From Thalassobacillus sp. CUG 92003 (GTDB lineage: Bacteria > Bacillota > Bacilli > Bacillales > Halobacillaceae), in the NCBI RefSeq assembly GCF_013618635.1, contig NZ_JABLSJ010000010.1, forward strand, positions 94,897 to 158,896: a stretch of 64,000 nucleotides of DNA, read 5' to 3'. The position numbers and the translations under genes were made by a program. Positions 26,543-35,180 of the stretch are shown piece after piece. Every line of letters starts with the position of its first letter. The first letter of the stretch is position 1. The notes beneath the pieces were generated by a model that did not search any database, had not been told where the DNA came from, and saw nothing but the letters and a program-made list of their open reading frames with translations.

Positions 26543-28705
26543 ATGAAAAAAATGGGGCAAATGATTGTTAAATTCCATAAATTATTTCTATTTACATGGC
26601 TGGTCGCAGCCGTTCTATTAGGTTATTTTGCGATCCAATTGCCCTCCTTGCTCGAAGGAGATGGCTTTCGGACAGATGGAGAATTCGAACAGGTTGACCA
26701 GACATTGGTCGAGCAATTCAATTTCCCTGAATCAAGCATTCTTGTTCTCTTTGAACAAGAATCCGGCACGTCTGACGAAACGTTTGAAACAACTGTAGAC
26801 GAAACAATCCAAGACATAGAAGAGCTGGACGTTTCGGACCGTATCGATTCGCCACTGAATGACGAGGAGATGCGGAATGGCAATTCAGCCTATGCTGCTG
26901 TGCATTTTGACGAAGAGCCGTCAAACATGCCTGAGGTGATTAAAGACATAGAAAATATTACCAGCGACCAATCGAACGTGACGGTCACTGGGCAGCCTGT
27001 CATTTCTGAGGATATCAATAAGGCAAGCCAAACCGACTTAAAAAATGCTGAGTTAATCGGGATGCCTGTTGCTTTAATTGTCCTGGTTTTTGCTTTCGGG
27101 ACGTTGTTAGCGTCCTTACTGCCTATGATTATCGCAGCTGTTACCATTATTTTAGGCTTTGGCATTCTCGCCTTGATGGGGGATGAGATCCAGCTTTCCA
27201 TCTTCATCTTAAATATCGCCCCGATGATCGGGATTGCGTTGAGTATCGATTTTGCTTTATTGTTCATTAACCGTTACCGAGAAGAATATGAAAAACAAGA
27301 AAAGGGTGATGCCCTTAAAACGACCATCGAAACGGCCGGACGCTCCATTATCTTTTCGGCTGTGTGTGTATTTATTGGATTAGGTGCTATGAGTGTCATC
27401 CAAGTTGATATATTTATGAATATCGCAATCGGCGGAACCGTGGTCATAGCGTTAGCAGTTTTATCATCACTAACCCTTTTACCTTCTCTCCTTTATCTGA
27501 TAGGGCCGAGAATCAATAAATGGCGGCTCATTCCCGCAGCAAAAGATGCGACACCACGCTGGAGAACGTTTGCCCGGCGGGTTATGAAGCGCCCGATTAC
27601 CATTACCGCTACAGCGCTCGCTTTGTTATTCATCGGGATTATTCCGGTTACGAATATGAACCTTTCCATTCCTGATGTGGAAGCTTTACCGACAAGTTAC
27701 GATTCCCGCGGAGCCTTTGAAACGATTCAGGACGACTTAATGACCAATGGTGAAAGCACCATCTATGTCGTAGCTGATCGCAGCGGCGATTGGTTGAACG
27801 AAGAAGGTTTAGACAAAATGAAAGACTTGCAGGACACATTTGCTGACCATGAACACGTTCAGTCTGTCGATACACTTTATAACGCGAGTGAAACGGAGAC
27901 CCCCGAGGAGCTCACTGCTGCGCTCGAGCAGCCTGAAACGCGTCAATCATTAGAACCCGCAATCGAGCAATTTGTACAGGATGAGCAGCTGATGATTCCC
28001 GTGAATTTATCTGTGGAAGCAAGTTCCGATGAAGCACAAGACTTAGCCAAGGAATGGAGCCAGAAAGACTGGGATGTGGCGATGGATTTCGGCGGCCAGC
28101 CGAAATTCAATCAGGAAATCTATGATGAGATCTACGATAAGCTCGGACTGACCCTGGCCATCATCATCTCATCAACGTTCCTCATCCTCATGATCGCTTT
28201 TCGGTCAATCATCATACCATTAAAGGCGATTTTAATGAATATTATCGGTCTGGCTTCGACATTCGGCATACTCGTGTGGCTGTTCCAGGGTGGACATCTA
28301 GGCTTAGAACCGTCAACAATTGCCTTGATTCTGCCTGTCATTGTGTTCAGCCTCGTCTTTGGTCTCAGCATGGATTATGAAGTCTTTTTAATTTCCCGAA
28401 TCCACGAATTTTATCTGGAGACAGGCGATAACAGCTATGCCACGGTAGAAGGGTTGGCAACAACAAGTAAAATCATTACCTCAGCCGCGCTGATTATGAT
28501 TGTCATCACGGGAGCCTTCGCCTTTACAGGGGTCGTACCCGTTAAACAAATTGGCATCGGGATCGCCATTGCCATCTTAATTGATGCCACGATCATCCGG
28601 CTGTTGCTTGTTCCTAGTCTCATGAAGTTATTAGGCAAATGGAACTGGTGGTTTCCGTTCCGGTCCAGCCGTAAAGACAAGAAACAACCTTCTCGTGCCC
28701 ATTAA
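26543..28705 (+). CDS. MMPL/RND family transporter
   Basis: Large proton-driven exporter-like protein of 720 residues with the duplicated MMPL plan: helix 1, an extracytoplasmic domain rich in Glu/Asp (DGEFEQVDQTLVEQFNFPESS), five helices around MPVALIVLVFAFGTLLASLLPMI and IALSIDFALLFINRYREE, then helix 7, a second extracytoplasmic domain and five further helices with GLSMDYEVFLISRIHEFY. The paired SIDFAL..NRYREE and SMDYEVFLISR motifs are the conserved proton-relay segments. Closest in plan to YdfJ of Bacillus; substrate unknown. AAGGAGAG precedes the ATG; the terminator follows closely. Confidence 0.93.
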   Translation: MKKMGQMIVKFHKLFLFTWLVAAVLLGYFAIQLPSLLEGDGFRTDGEFEQVDQTLVEQFNFPESSILVLFEQESGTSDETFETTVDETIQDIEELDVSDRIDSPLNDEEMRNGNSAYAAVHFDEEPSNMPEVIKDIENITSDQSNVTVTGQPVISEDINKASQTDLKNAELIGMPVALIVLVFAFGTLLASLLPMIIAAVTIILGFGILALMGDEIQLSIFILNIAPMIGIALSIDFALLFINRYREEYEKQEKGDALKTTIETAGRSIIFSAVCVFIGLGAMSVIQVDIFMNIAIGGTVVIALAVLSSLTLLPSLLYLIGPRINKWRLIPAAKDATPRWRTFARRVMKRPITITATALALLFIGIIPVTNMNLSIPDVEALPTSYDSRGAFETIQDDLMTNGESTIYVVADRSGDWLNEEGLDKMKDLQDTFADHEHVQSVDTLYNASETETPEELTAALEQPETRQSLEPAIEQFVQDEQLMIPVNLSVEASSDEAQDLAKEWSQKDWDVAMDFGGQPKFNQEIYDEIYDKLGLTLAIIISSTFLILMIAFRSIIIPLKAILMNIIGLASTFGILVWLFQGGHLGLEPSTIALILPVIVFSLVFGLSMDYEVFLISRIHEFYLETGDNSYATVEGLATTSKIITSAALIMIVITGAFAFTGVVPVKQIGIGIAIAILIDATIIRLLLVPSLMKLLGKWNWWFPFRSSRKDKKQPSRAH

Positions 28706-28740
28706 TCTCTCTCAATAAGCACGCTGTCAATAATATATCT

Positions 28741-28776
28741 GGGGGCTTCCTACCTTGGAAGCCCCCCTTTTTTTTT
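28741..28776 (+). terminator. Terminator of the MMPL gene
   Basis: GGGGGCTTCC and GGAAGCCCCC form a 10-bp stem followed by nine T residues. Confidence 0.92.
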
Positions 28777-28894
28777 GCCACCATGGTTCTCACGCATGAA
28801 GTGCTCTAGTCACAACAAGCAGCTCATCCCATGTCACCACCGCTTCTTACAAAGAGGTGGTCCTTGAATTTTTTTTCACAGTTGATGTAATCTT

Positions 28895-29410
28895 TTATAA
28901 AACTAAATCTCCCTTCCTTTCAGGATCTACCGTATTTATATAATAATCTTCCGCTTTCCAATATCTGTTTCGGAATTTCTCTACATTCTGTTGTGTATCC
29001 TGACTCTCTCGATTAAATCGTTCTTCTTTCGAACATTTTAAATAGACGACATAATCGATATAATCTCGCCATTCTTTTCGTTGGAGGAAGACACCTTCTA
29101 CGATGATCAGCGCACCCTCTGATTCTCCTCTTAAGTTTTGGAATAATTCCCTTTGCAGCTTTTCGACATCCCATTGTAAATAATAATACTCATACCATTC
29201 TTCATACCCTGTATGATAGCGGCGCGCGTGATCAACGATATAATCATCGATATGGTATATAACAATCGGATAAGGTTGATCTATCAGAGAACTTTTCAGC
29301 TTATGTGCAAAGGTTGTCTTACCCGAACGACTTAGACCATCCACTCCGAGGATACACCTTTCGCCATTCTCCATGGAGGACAATTTACGAACCAATTGTT
29401 CTGTCTCCAA
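28895..29410 (-). CDS. Uridine kinase-like P-loop kinase
   Basis: Small nucleotide-kinase-like protein of 171 residues. Walker A is GVDGLSRSGKTTF; IYHIDDYIVDHARRYHTGYEEWYEYYYLQWD carries the substrate-binding Asp/Tyr/Arg pattern of uridine kinases and phosphoribulokinases; LIIVEGVFLQRKEW is the Walker B-like strand, and CSKEERFNRE the lid. It is shorter than Udk (about 210 residues), so the substrate is uncertain. Start TTG 29410 with AAGGAGG upstream. It is the last gene of a run of minus-strand genes from 30989. Confidence 0.8.
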   Translation of the reverse strand: METEQLVRKLSSMENGERCILGVDGLSRSGKTTFAHKLKSSLIDQPYPIVIYHIDDYIVDHARRYHTGYEEWYEYYYLQWDVEKLQRELFQNLRGESEGALIIVEGVFLQRKEWRDYIDYVVYLKCSKEERFNRESQDTQQNVEKFRNRYWKAEDYYINTVDPERKGDLVL

Positions 29411-29430
29411 AACTGTTCCTCCTTCTTGAT

Positions 29431-30222
29431 CTATTTCTCATTGGAACTCCCGTAATAAGGGGGCAAAACCCCAGTACTCCCTTTTGTTGTTAAGCTGTTT
29501 CGGTTAACTTTATAAGCTGTCGACCACGTCCCTTGATTCGAACCCTTACGCCAATGCTCCGAAAAACGAACGATATACACCTCATCCCTTATTTCTTCGG
29601 CCTCTGTTTCCCTTACGACGTGATAGCCTTCAAATTCACGCGTTCGCTTACCGATTTCTTGCGGGAAGACTGTGCTTTCATCTTCTATTACGTTGTCCAC
29701 AGCATCTTGCTTTGTAAAAGGGGGCAATGAGGGAGAACTTAATTGCAATAAGCCCCACGTAATAATTAAGCAACCGATTGGGAGAAGGATAAACGCTCTC
29801 CTTGTCTTGTTCTCCCTGTTTCTCTTATTAAGCCACTTATCAATGATTCCATAAAGAACAGCAGCTGCCATACCGCAATAAGCCATGAACCATTCCTGAA
29901 AGAATAGTCCGTTTCCTAAACCGAATACTCCAAGAATTAAAATATGTAACCAATCCAGGTTCGGAAACCATTTTCTATGTAAGCATGCTATGCCGGCTGA
30001 GACTATGTTTCCATAGATTAAAATAATGGCCCCGACATAGAGAAAATTAAGTAAGAACCAACCAATGAATTGGTTACCGAGATTATAAACAAGGTTATGG
30101 TCTTGCGCTATGTAAAATAATCCTAGCACGTACGAAACCACCGTACTAGAAAAGAACGTTACAATAAATTTTCTAACCATAAAAGCTTCTATTTTTGCAT
30201 ACATGACCTTCCCCGATTCCAC
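29431..30222 (-). CDS. Membrane protein, unknown function
   Basis: About 263 residues: five or six hydrophobic segments in the first ~170 residues (KFIVTFFSSTVVSYVLGLFYI, LLNFLYVGAIILIYGNIV, LHILILGVFGLGNGLFF, FILLPIGCLIITWGLLQL), then a ~95-residue soluble tail with EFEGYHVVRETEAEEIRDEV and YIVRFSEHWRKG. No family recognised. The start is ambiguous: GTG 30222 and ATG 30204 (MYAKIEAF) are both close to Shine-Dalgarno-like sequences with poor spacing. It overlaps no neighbour but is only 7 bp after the DUF6366 gene, suggesting one transcript. Confidence 0.7.
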   Translation of the reverse strand: MESGKVMYAKIEAFMVRKFIVTFFSSTVVSYVLGLFYIAQDHNLVYNLGNQFIGWFLLNFLYVGAIILIYGNIVSAGIACLHRKWFPNLDWLHILILGVFGLGNGLFFQEWFMAYCGMAAAVLYGIIDKWLNKRNRENKTRRAFILLPIGCLIITWGLLQLSSPSLPPFTKQDAVDNVIEDESTVFPQEIGKRTREFEGYHVVRETEAEEIRDEVYIVRFSEHWRKGSNQGTWSTAYKVNRNSLTTKGSTGVLPPYYGSSNEK

Positions 30223-30229
30223 TCCTTCA

Positions 30230-30424
30230 CTAGTTTAAAAAGAATGCCGCAATGAAAAATACGATGATGATCATAATGACAAGTATGCCTGTGCCTTTCC
30301 AACCTAAGCCCCCAACCAAATCAGAAAGTATCCCCCCATGACCACTGCCAGCCGGATTTCTTTTTAATTCCTCCTGCCTCATTCTTTCTCTTTTTCTCTC
30401 AGGTGTTTCTTTATCTTGGCTCAA
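30230..30424 (-). CDS. Small membrane protein, DUF6366-like
   Basis: Sixty-four residues: a charged N-terminal half starting MSQDKETPERKRERMRQEE, the segment LSDLVGGLGWKGTGI and a C-terminal membrane helix (LVIMIIIVFFIAAFFL). The ETPE.KRE.LRQEELK start together with the LVGGLGWKGTGI segment matches DUF6366 proteins of Bacillaceae, whose function is unknown. It starts 4 bp after the GbsR-type regulator gene, so it is probably co-transcribed. Confidence 0.75.
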   Translation of the reverse strand: MSQDKETPERKRERMRQEELKRNPAGSGHGGILSDLVGGLGWKGTGILVIMIIIVFFIAAFFLN

Positions 30425-30428
30425 GTGC

Positions 30429-30989
30429 TCATCTCCCTGAATTGTTTATCGGTAAAAAGTCAAAGATTTCCCCAGACTCGATGGAATCCACTAGTTGTTG
30501 AAGCCAGTAACAGTATTGTTTATATTCCTCTAATTGTTCAAGATCTTGCCTGGCTCTTTCCAGTAAATGTTCGTCGTCTTTCTCATTTTCAATAACCTCG
30601 AGAAGTTGATCCTCTGCTTGTTTGATAGCGAATAGATTTATGTCAGCTTCCCTTTTCCATTTACCTCCGAAAAATCGGTTGAAATAATTGAAAAAGTTTT
30701 TCTCAGCCACAAAATGGTCCTTCCTGGAACCTTTTTGCCATACTTTCCGGACGATGTTAATCTCCTGTAAATTGCGAACCGCAGTGCTCATACTAGGTTT
30801 TGTCATACCAAGCTCGTCTTTCATTTCATCAAGGGTCATGGGATTCTGTTTAAAATACATGGTGGCATAAAGTCGACCAATTGACGGGGTTATCCCATAT
30901 AAATCCATCGTTTCTGCAATCGCATTAATGACTTCCTTCTCGGCTTGGTTAATTTTTGATTCATTAGATAGCTGTTCGTTTTCTGCCAT
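30429..30989 (-). CDS. GbsR/MarR family transcriptional regulator
   Basis: Winged-helix regulator of 186 residues. The order INAIAETMDLYGITPSIGRLYATMYF, DEMKDELGMTKPSMSTAVRNLQ (recognition helix) and VRKVWQKGSRKDHFVAEKNFFNYFNRFF (wing and following helix) is that of GbsR and OpcR, which control glycine betaine synthesis and choline uptake in B. subtilis. No betaine genes are adjacent, so the target is open. Start chosen at ATG 30989 (MAENEQ) with AAAGGGTGAGG upstream. First gene of a tight minus-strand group with DUF6366 and a membrane protein. Confidence 0.85.
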   Translation of the reverse strand: MAENEQLSNESKINQAEKEVINAIAETMDLYGITPSIGRLYATMYFKQNPMTLDEMKDELGMTKPSMSTAVRNLQEINIVRKVWQKGSRKDHFVAEKNFFNYFNRFFGGKWKREADINLFAIKQAEDQLLEVIENEKDDEHLLERARQDLEQLEEYKQYCYWLQQLVDSIESGEIFDFLPINNSGR

Positions 30990-31264
30990 GGTCCTCACCC
31001 TTTCGCTTTTCTTTGTATTAAAAAACCAAATATGTTGTCATTCAACTCTTACTTTAATTGTATCATTACACTTTCCGCTTTACTTTCTATAAACTAAATC
31101 GCTATTAGAAAACGCTTACTCCTTGGTAAGAATTACTTTATTCATTAAAGAAAAGGTGACTATTATGATTCAATAATCGCCCGCTTCATGATTTGTTGTT
31201 TTGCTCCCTGTATGGCCGATTTAAATTCAAGGTATTTTAAGTGAAATTCTTGCAAACACCTTCG

Positions 31265-31549
31265 TTAATTAAATAAATTTCCGAACAGTAATATACAACT
31301 TATAAAAACAGCCAAACCAATTGCTATTACAACTGTGAATAAACTTCTCGTCATGCCTTTCCAGTTCCTAATACCTGCAAACCCCCATACGCCAACAAGA
31401 AATGTAACTAACGAAAAAGTTAAAACGATTGTTAAAGGATGCACCCACATTATGGAATTACTGAACCAACCTGAGAACGATACTATTAGAAATAAGAACA
31501 CACAAATAAATGAACCGATAAATGACCAATAGTGGATCTTCTCTAGCAC
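31265..31549 (-). CDS. Small three-helix membrane protein, unknown function
   Basis: Ninety-four residues with three predicted membrane helices (FIGSFICVFLFLIVSF, PLTIVLTFSLVTFLVGVWGF, FTVVIAIGLAVFISCILLF). GTG start at 31549 with GGAGGATAAG upstream. No family recognised. Flanked by about 250 bp of apparently empty sequence on each side; 30990-31264 holds only the upstream region of the GbsR-type gene. Confidence 0.65.
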   Translation of the reverse strand: MLEKIHYWSFIGSFICVFLFLIVSFSGWFSNSIMWVHPLTIVLTFSLVTFLVGVWGFAGIRNWKGMTRSLFTVVIAIGLAVFISCILLFGNLFN

Positions 31550-31728
31550 CTTATCCTCCTCCAGAATATAGCCTATTTATTTTCGACTAACTGCCCTCAG
31601 TGAAACAAGTTTAAATACCGTTAATCTTCGCTTCTTTTTATGTGAACCCATTTCCTTTTTTTTGACTCAATTTCGATATTACCCCTTGCTACGACCTGTT
31701 CATTCAATGAAAAAATAATTAATAGTTT

Positions 31729-31772
31729 TGTAAGGATTTCTTAAGTAATCTGTAAGTCCTGCCTCGTACACT
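31729..31772 (+). promoter_or_regulatory. Three 11-bp-phased direct repeats and promoter of the lipoprotein/TCS/Moco operon
   Basis: TGTAAG (31729-31734), CTTAAG (31740-31745) and TGTAAG (31751-31756) repeat at exact 11-bp steps; TAAG is invariant. Response regulators of the OmpR/PhoB group bind such phased direct repeats. A candidate -10, TACACT (31767-31772), follows 10 bp after the last repeat, so the repeats cover the -35 region and would act as activator sites. The likely binder is the response regulator encoded at 32134. Confidence 0.6.
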
Positions 31773-31801
31773 TAAATCAAATCGAAAGGAGGTAACGTAA
31801 A

Positions 31802-32062
31802 ATGAAAAAGTGGATGCCAATGATTGGTCTTATGTGTGTATTGGTTTTATCTGCCTGCGGGACAAGTGGGGAGGACAACAATAACGGGGAGGAACAGATG
31901 GATAACCAAGAGCAGGAAAATATGGAGAGCGATGACATGAACGAAGGTGAGATAAACGACAGCGACTCTGACATGGAAAACGAAGATGATATGGGCGACA
32001 GTGACTCTGACATGGAGAGCGAAGACGACATGAGCGGCAGTGATGAGATGGATAATCAGTAA
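31802..32062 (+). CDS. Acidic low-complexity lipoprotein
   Basis: Eighty-six residues with a lipoprotein signal (MIGLMCVLVLSAC, lipobox LSAC) and a mature part composed almost only of Asp, Glu, Ser, Asn, Met and Gly, with near-repeats such as DSDSDMENEDDMGDSDSDM. It would be a highly negative, Met-bearing, unstructured chain on the outer face of the membrane. AAAGGAGG lies upstream. It starts the group that continues with the two-component system and the Moco oxidoreductase; a 71-bp gap separates it from the response regulator. Cation or metal binding, or Met-based oxidant scavenging, is conceivable; no family recognised. Confidence 0.75.
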   Translation: MKKWMPMIGLMCVLVLSACGTSGEDNNNGEEQMDNQEQENMESDDMNEGEINDSDSDMENEDDMGDSDSDMESEDDMSGSDEMDNQ

Positions 32063-32133
32063 TTGAATTAAAAATTCCCTTTTCCGTTCATGCTATGATA
32101 TAGAAAAACAACGAACGTTAAGGGGTGAAAACA

Positions 32134-32844
32134 TTGGAGAAGAAGTCCGTGCTTATTGCCGATGATGAAGGTTCCATTGTCGATGTGTGCAGGCGTTATT
32201 TAGAACGTGAAGGCTACGACATTTATACAGCTGCAAACGGCAGAGAAGCTTTAAATATGTGGAGAAACCACCACCTGGATTTAATGATTCTCGATTTAAT
32301 GATGCCGATTGTCGATGGTTGGCAGGTTTGCGAAACGGTCCGTGCCGAAGATGAGATGCCGATTTTAATGCTTACAGCTAAGTCAGAAGATTATGATCGT
32401 TTGTTTGGCCTGACCATCGGGGCGAATGACTATATGAGCAAACCTTTTAATCCACAAGAATTGGTATTGAGGGTTCGCTCGATTTTTCGTCTGATCAGCT
32501 CCCAAACATCGGACTCAACATCGAACACTAACTTTAGGATTGAACGTGGTGGGATTACTTTAGATACAGGGACACGAGAAGTGATTGCGCACGAAAAGCC
32601 TGTCTCTCTGACCGCGAAGGAGTTTGACCTTCTGTTATTGCTTGTCTCTCATCCGCGGCAAGTGTTTTCCAGAAGCCAGCTCCTTCAGAAGGTTTGGGAC
32701 ACCGATTACGATGGGGACACGACAACGGTGACGGTCCACCTTCGCCGTTTACGGGAGAAAATTGAACAAGATCCCTCCCACCCCTCTTTACTGGAAACTG
32801 TGTGGGGAGTTGGCTACAAGTTTGACCCGGGGGAATCATCATGA
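32134..32844 (+). CDS. OmpR-family response regulator
   Basis: Receiver plus winged-helix regulator of ~236 residues. Receiver features: DDEGSIVDVC acidic pair, phospho-acceptor Asp in LMILDLMMP, the Thr of LMLTAKSED and Lys in SKPFNPQE. DNA-binding domain: LTAKEFDLLLLLVSHPRQVFSR and TVTVHLRRLREKIE. Start taken as TTG 32134 because AAGGGGTG is 6 nt upstream; the GTG at 32125 is inside it. It overlaps the sensor kinase gene by 4 bp (ATGA). Its likely binding site is the phased repeat at 31729-31756. Confidence 0.93.
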   Translation: MEKKSVLIADDEGSIVDVCRRYLEREGYDIYTAANGREALNMWRNHHLDLMILDLMMPIVDGWQVCETVRAEDEMPILMLTAKSEDYDRLFGLTIGANDYMSKPFNPQELVLRVRSIFRLISSQTSDSTSNTNFRIERGGITLDTGTREVIAHEKPVSLTAKEFDLLLLLVSHPRQVFSRSQLLQKVWDTDYDGDTTTVTVHLRRLREKIEQDPSHPSLLETVWGVGYKFDPGESS

Positions 32845-33869
32845 AAATAAAAACTATATTCCTGCTCGCAAATGGCAGCAGTATTTTGCTCATGACGACT
32901 TTCTTAATTATTTGCTATTTCTATATGATTTTGTCGGTATCGATGATTGGCTGGCTTTCCCTGCTCACCGTGCTATCTGCTTTTATTTCTTTTTTGGTGT
33001 ATTACTTGCTTACGTCTCCCGTAGAACGCTCAATAAAACGGTTAGCCGGAGAAGCTTCTCATATCAGTGAGACTAATTTCGGAACAAATATTCCAGAAGA
33101 AGGACCTGTGGAAATCCGCTCTCTGACTCGACAATTTAACGAGATGAGCGCCCGGTTAAGTCACTCGTTTCAGGCGATTCAACAAGCAGAACAGTCAAGA
33201 CGGGAACTCGTTGCGAATATTTCGCATGATTTAAGGACCCCCATGGCTTCCATTCAGGCCTTCATACAGGCGATTCAAGACGGCATCGTGGAAGACCCAA
33301 AATCCAAAGCTCAGTACATGCGCACTATCTCTCTTGAAGTCGAACGTCTTGATCAAATGATCCAGCAGTTATTTGAACTTTCTGTATATGATTCTGGAAC
33401 AATGCAGCTTCATAAAGAATGGACGGCACTCGATCAATGGCTGCTTGAAGTCATGGAACATAAGCGGTTTATTTTAGAGGAACAGGATAGAGACGTGCAC
33501 ATTGACTTCCCAGAAAGAATAGAGGACGTATATATGGACCGTGAGAAAATGAAGCGCGTTTTATTAAATCTGCTGGATAATGCCCTCCGTCACTCGGAAC
33601 CAGATACGGCTATTAGTATCCGCTTCTGTCAGCAAGACCGGTTCATTGTTATAGAGGTGGAAGATAAAGGAGAAGGCATAGAAACTGAGCATTTAGCTCA
33701 TATATTTAAGCGTACCTATCAAGTGGAGGCTTCGCGAAATCAACAGTATGCCGGAACTGGACTTGGACTCGCTATTGCTAAACACATTGTTGAAGCTCAT
33801 GATGGGACGATTAGTGTGGCAAGTAAATCAGGGATTGGATCCACCTTTACCGTACAGCTGCCTAGATAA
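32841..33869 (+). CDS. Sensor histidine kinase
   Basis: Membrane sensor kinase of 342 residues with two adjacent N-terminal helices (FLLANGSSILLMTTFLIICYFYMIL and LSLLTVLSAFISFLVYYLL) and almost no extracellular loop, so it probably senses within or through the membrane. HAMP linker follows (SPVERSIKRLAGEASHI). Catalytic boxes: H-box NISHDLRTPM, N-box LLNLLDNALRHS, G1 VEDKGEGI and G2 GTGLGLAIAKHIV. Short-loop kinases of this type often respond to envelope stress or to a membrane partner; the neighbouring lipoprotein or oxidoreductase is a candidate. Confidence 0.92.
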   Translation: MKIKTIFLLANGSSILLMTTFLIICYFYMILSVSMIGWLSLLTVLSAFISFLVYYLLTSPVERSIKRLAGEASHISETNFGTNIPEEGPVEIRSLTRQFNEMSARLSHSFQAIQQAEQSRRELVANISHDLRTPMASIQAFIQAIQDGIVEDPKSKAQYMRTISLEVERLDQMIQQLFELSVYDSGTMQLHKEWTALDQWLLEVMEHKRFILEEQDRDVHIDFPERIEDVYMDREKMKRVLLNLLDNALRHSEPDTAISIRFCQQDRFIVIEVEDKGEGIETEHLAHIFKRTYQVEASRNQQYAGTGLGLAIAKHIVEAHDGTISVASKSGIGSTFTVQLPR

Positions 33870-33889
33870 GGACGGAAGGAGTGTTAATA

Positions 33890-35128
33890 ATGGATAAACA
33901 CGTGTTGTTCAAATTGCAGAATAAATTCGGACAAAAACTGAAACAGATTCACCATTGGAACGCTATCCTTTTTACTATTCTGGCTGTAACCGGGTTTGTG
34001 CTCGTTTCCTCAAGTTTTAGACAGTGGTTCCCCCAATTACGGATTTGGGTTCGAGAGGGCCATGTTTGGATTGGATTCCTCAGTATACTTCCTTTGTTCC
34101 TGTACGGACCTAAACTTGCTAAACATTTGAAGACTTTGAGAAAACGGAAACATAATCGGACCAATTTATACTTTGTGCTATTTGTGCTGATTTCTCTCAT
34201 TGTTTCAGGATTAGTTTTAACGTTTCACAGAAAGGTCGGCCCAGGATTAAGTTCTATTGCCCTCGTCATTCACGACCTCTTCACTTACATTGGTGTCCCG
34301 TACTTAATTTACCATAGTATTACCCGGGCTCAATGGTTTAAAAATTGGGAAAAGCTTCGACAGAAAAAACAGCAGGAGAAACATATGGTAATTGAAGAAG
34401 GCAATCCGATCATGGATCGCAGAACCTTGCTGCGCAGAGGAACAGGAGCGACGATCGCCCTTATCTTTACCCCCTTTATTTATCAATGGCTTAAGCCTTA
34501 TTTTGCTTCTTCTATCAGTTCGAGTTCACCTTCTTCGACACTGCCGCTCACTGAGACCTTCTCTCCCCTTCCCGATCCCTTACCTAAATCAAAACCGCCC
34601 GTCGGTGGAGGAAGACAAGGAAACTTTCGATATTATACCGTGACTCAGATGCCTGAAATTAATGATAAAACCTTTTCTTTCAAAATAGACGGATTGGTCG
34701 AACAGTCTCAGGAGTGGAACTGGGAACAGTTTGTGAACCTAAATCGTAACGTTCAAGTCTCTGATTTCCACTGTGTGACTGGCTGGAGTGTCTATCATGT
34801 GACGTGGGAAGGCATCAAAATGAAGGACTTGCTGAATAAATTCGGGGTTAAGGAGGAAGCAAATTATGTGAAATTCTATTCGCAAGACGGTGTTTATACG
34901 GATACGCTGACTATCGAGCAGGCAATGGCTGACGATGTGCTCGTCGCGATGCTTATAGACGGAGAATTAATTGATAATAAAAATGGCGGTCCAGTGCGCT
35001 TAATCGTGCCAAAAATGTACGCTTATAAATCTGTTAAATGGCTAAACAGGATCGAGTTAATTGAACAAGAGCACACCGGTTACTGGGAACAACGAGGCTA
35101 CAAAAAAGACGCCTATGTTAATGCATAA
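33890..35128 (+). CDS. Cytochrome b-type membrane domain fused to a sulfite-oxidase-fold molybdopterin domain
   Basis: A 412-residue fusion. Residues ~15-160 contain four helices with candidate haem ligands (HHW, EGHVW, TFHRK, VIHDLF, YHSITRAQW), resembling di-haem cytochrome b561/hydrogenase-b types. Residues ~170-200 hold MDRRTLLRRGTGA, a twin-arginine-like RR stretch before a hydrophobic segment, now internal. The C-terminal ~180 residues are a sulfite-oxidase-like Moco domain: FSFKIDGLV, the Mo-ligand Cys in DFHCVTGWS, VTWEGI, GGPVRLIVPKMYAYKSVKWLNRIEL. In Gram-negatives MsrQ and MsrP, or YedZ and YedY, are separate proteins. Start ATG 33890 with AAGGAG 8 nt upstream; last gene of the operon. 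Confidence 0.85.
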   Translation: MDKHVLFKLQNKFGQKLKQIHHWNAILFTILAVTGFVLVSSSFRQWFPQLRIWVREGHVWIGFLSILPLFLYGPKLAKHLKTLRKRKHNRTNLYFVLFVLISLIVSGLVLTFHRKVGPGLSSIALVIHDLFTYIGVPYLIYHSITRAQWFKNWEKLRQKKQQEKHMVIEEGNPIMDRRTLLRRGTGATIALIFTPFIYQWLKPYFASSISSSSPSSTLPLTETFSPLPDPLPKSKPPVGGGRQGNFRYYTVTQMPEINDKTFSFKIDGLVEQSQEWNWEQFVNLNRNVQVSDFHCVTGWSVYHVTWEGIKMKDLLNKFGVKEEANYVKFYSQDGVYTDTLTIEQAMADDVLVAMLIDGELIDNKNGGPVRLIVPKMYAYKSVKWLNRIELIEQEHTGYWEQRGYKKDAYVNA

Positions 35129-35140
35129 CGAACAAAGCTA

Positions 35141-35174
35141 TAAAAATAGCCTCAGCATTTAGCAGCCGAGGCCA
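35141..35174 (-). terminator. Terminator of the CaCA antiporter gene
   Basis: On the minus strand GCCTCGGC...GCTGAGGC forms a stem followed by TATTTTTA. It may also serve the oxidoreductase operon in the other direction. Confidence 0.5.
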
Positions 35175-35180
35175 TGTTCA

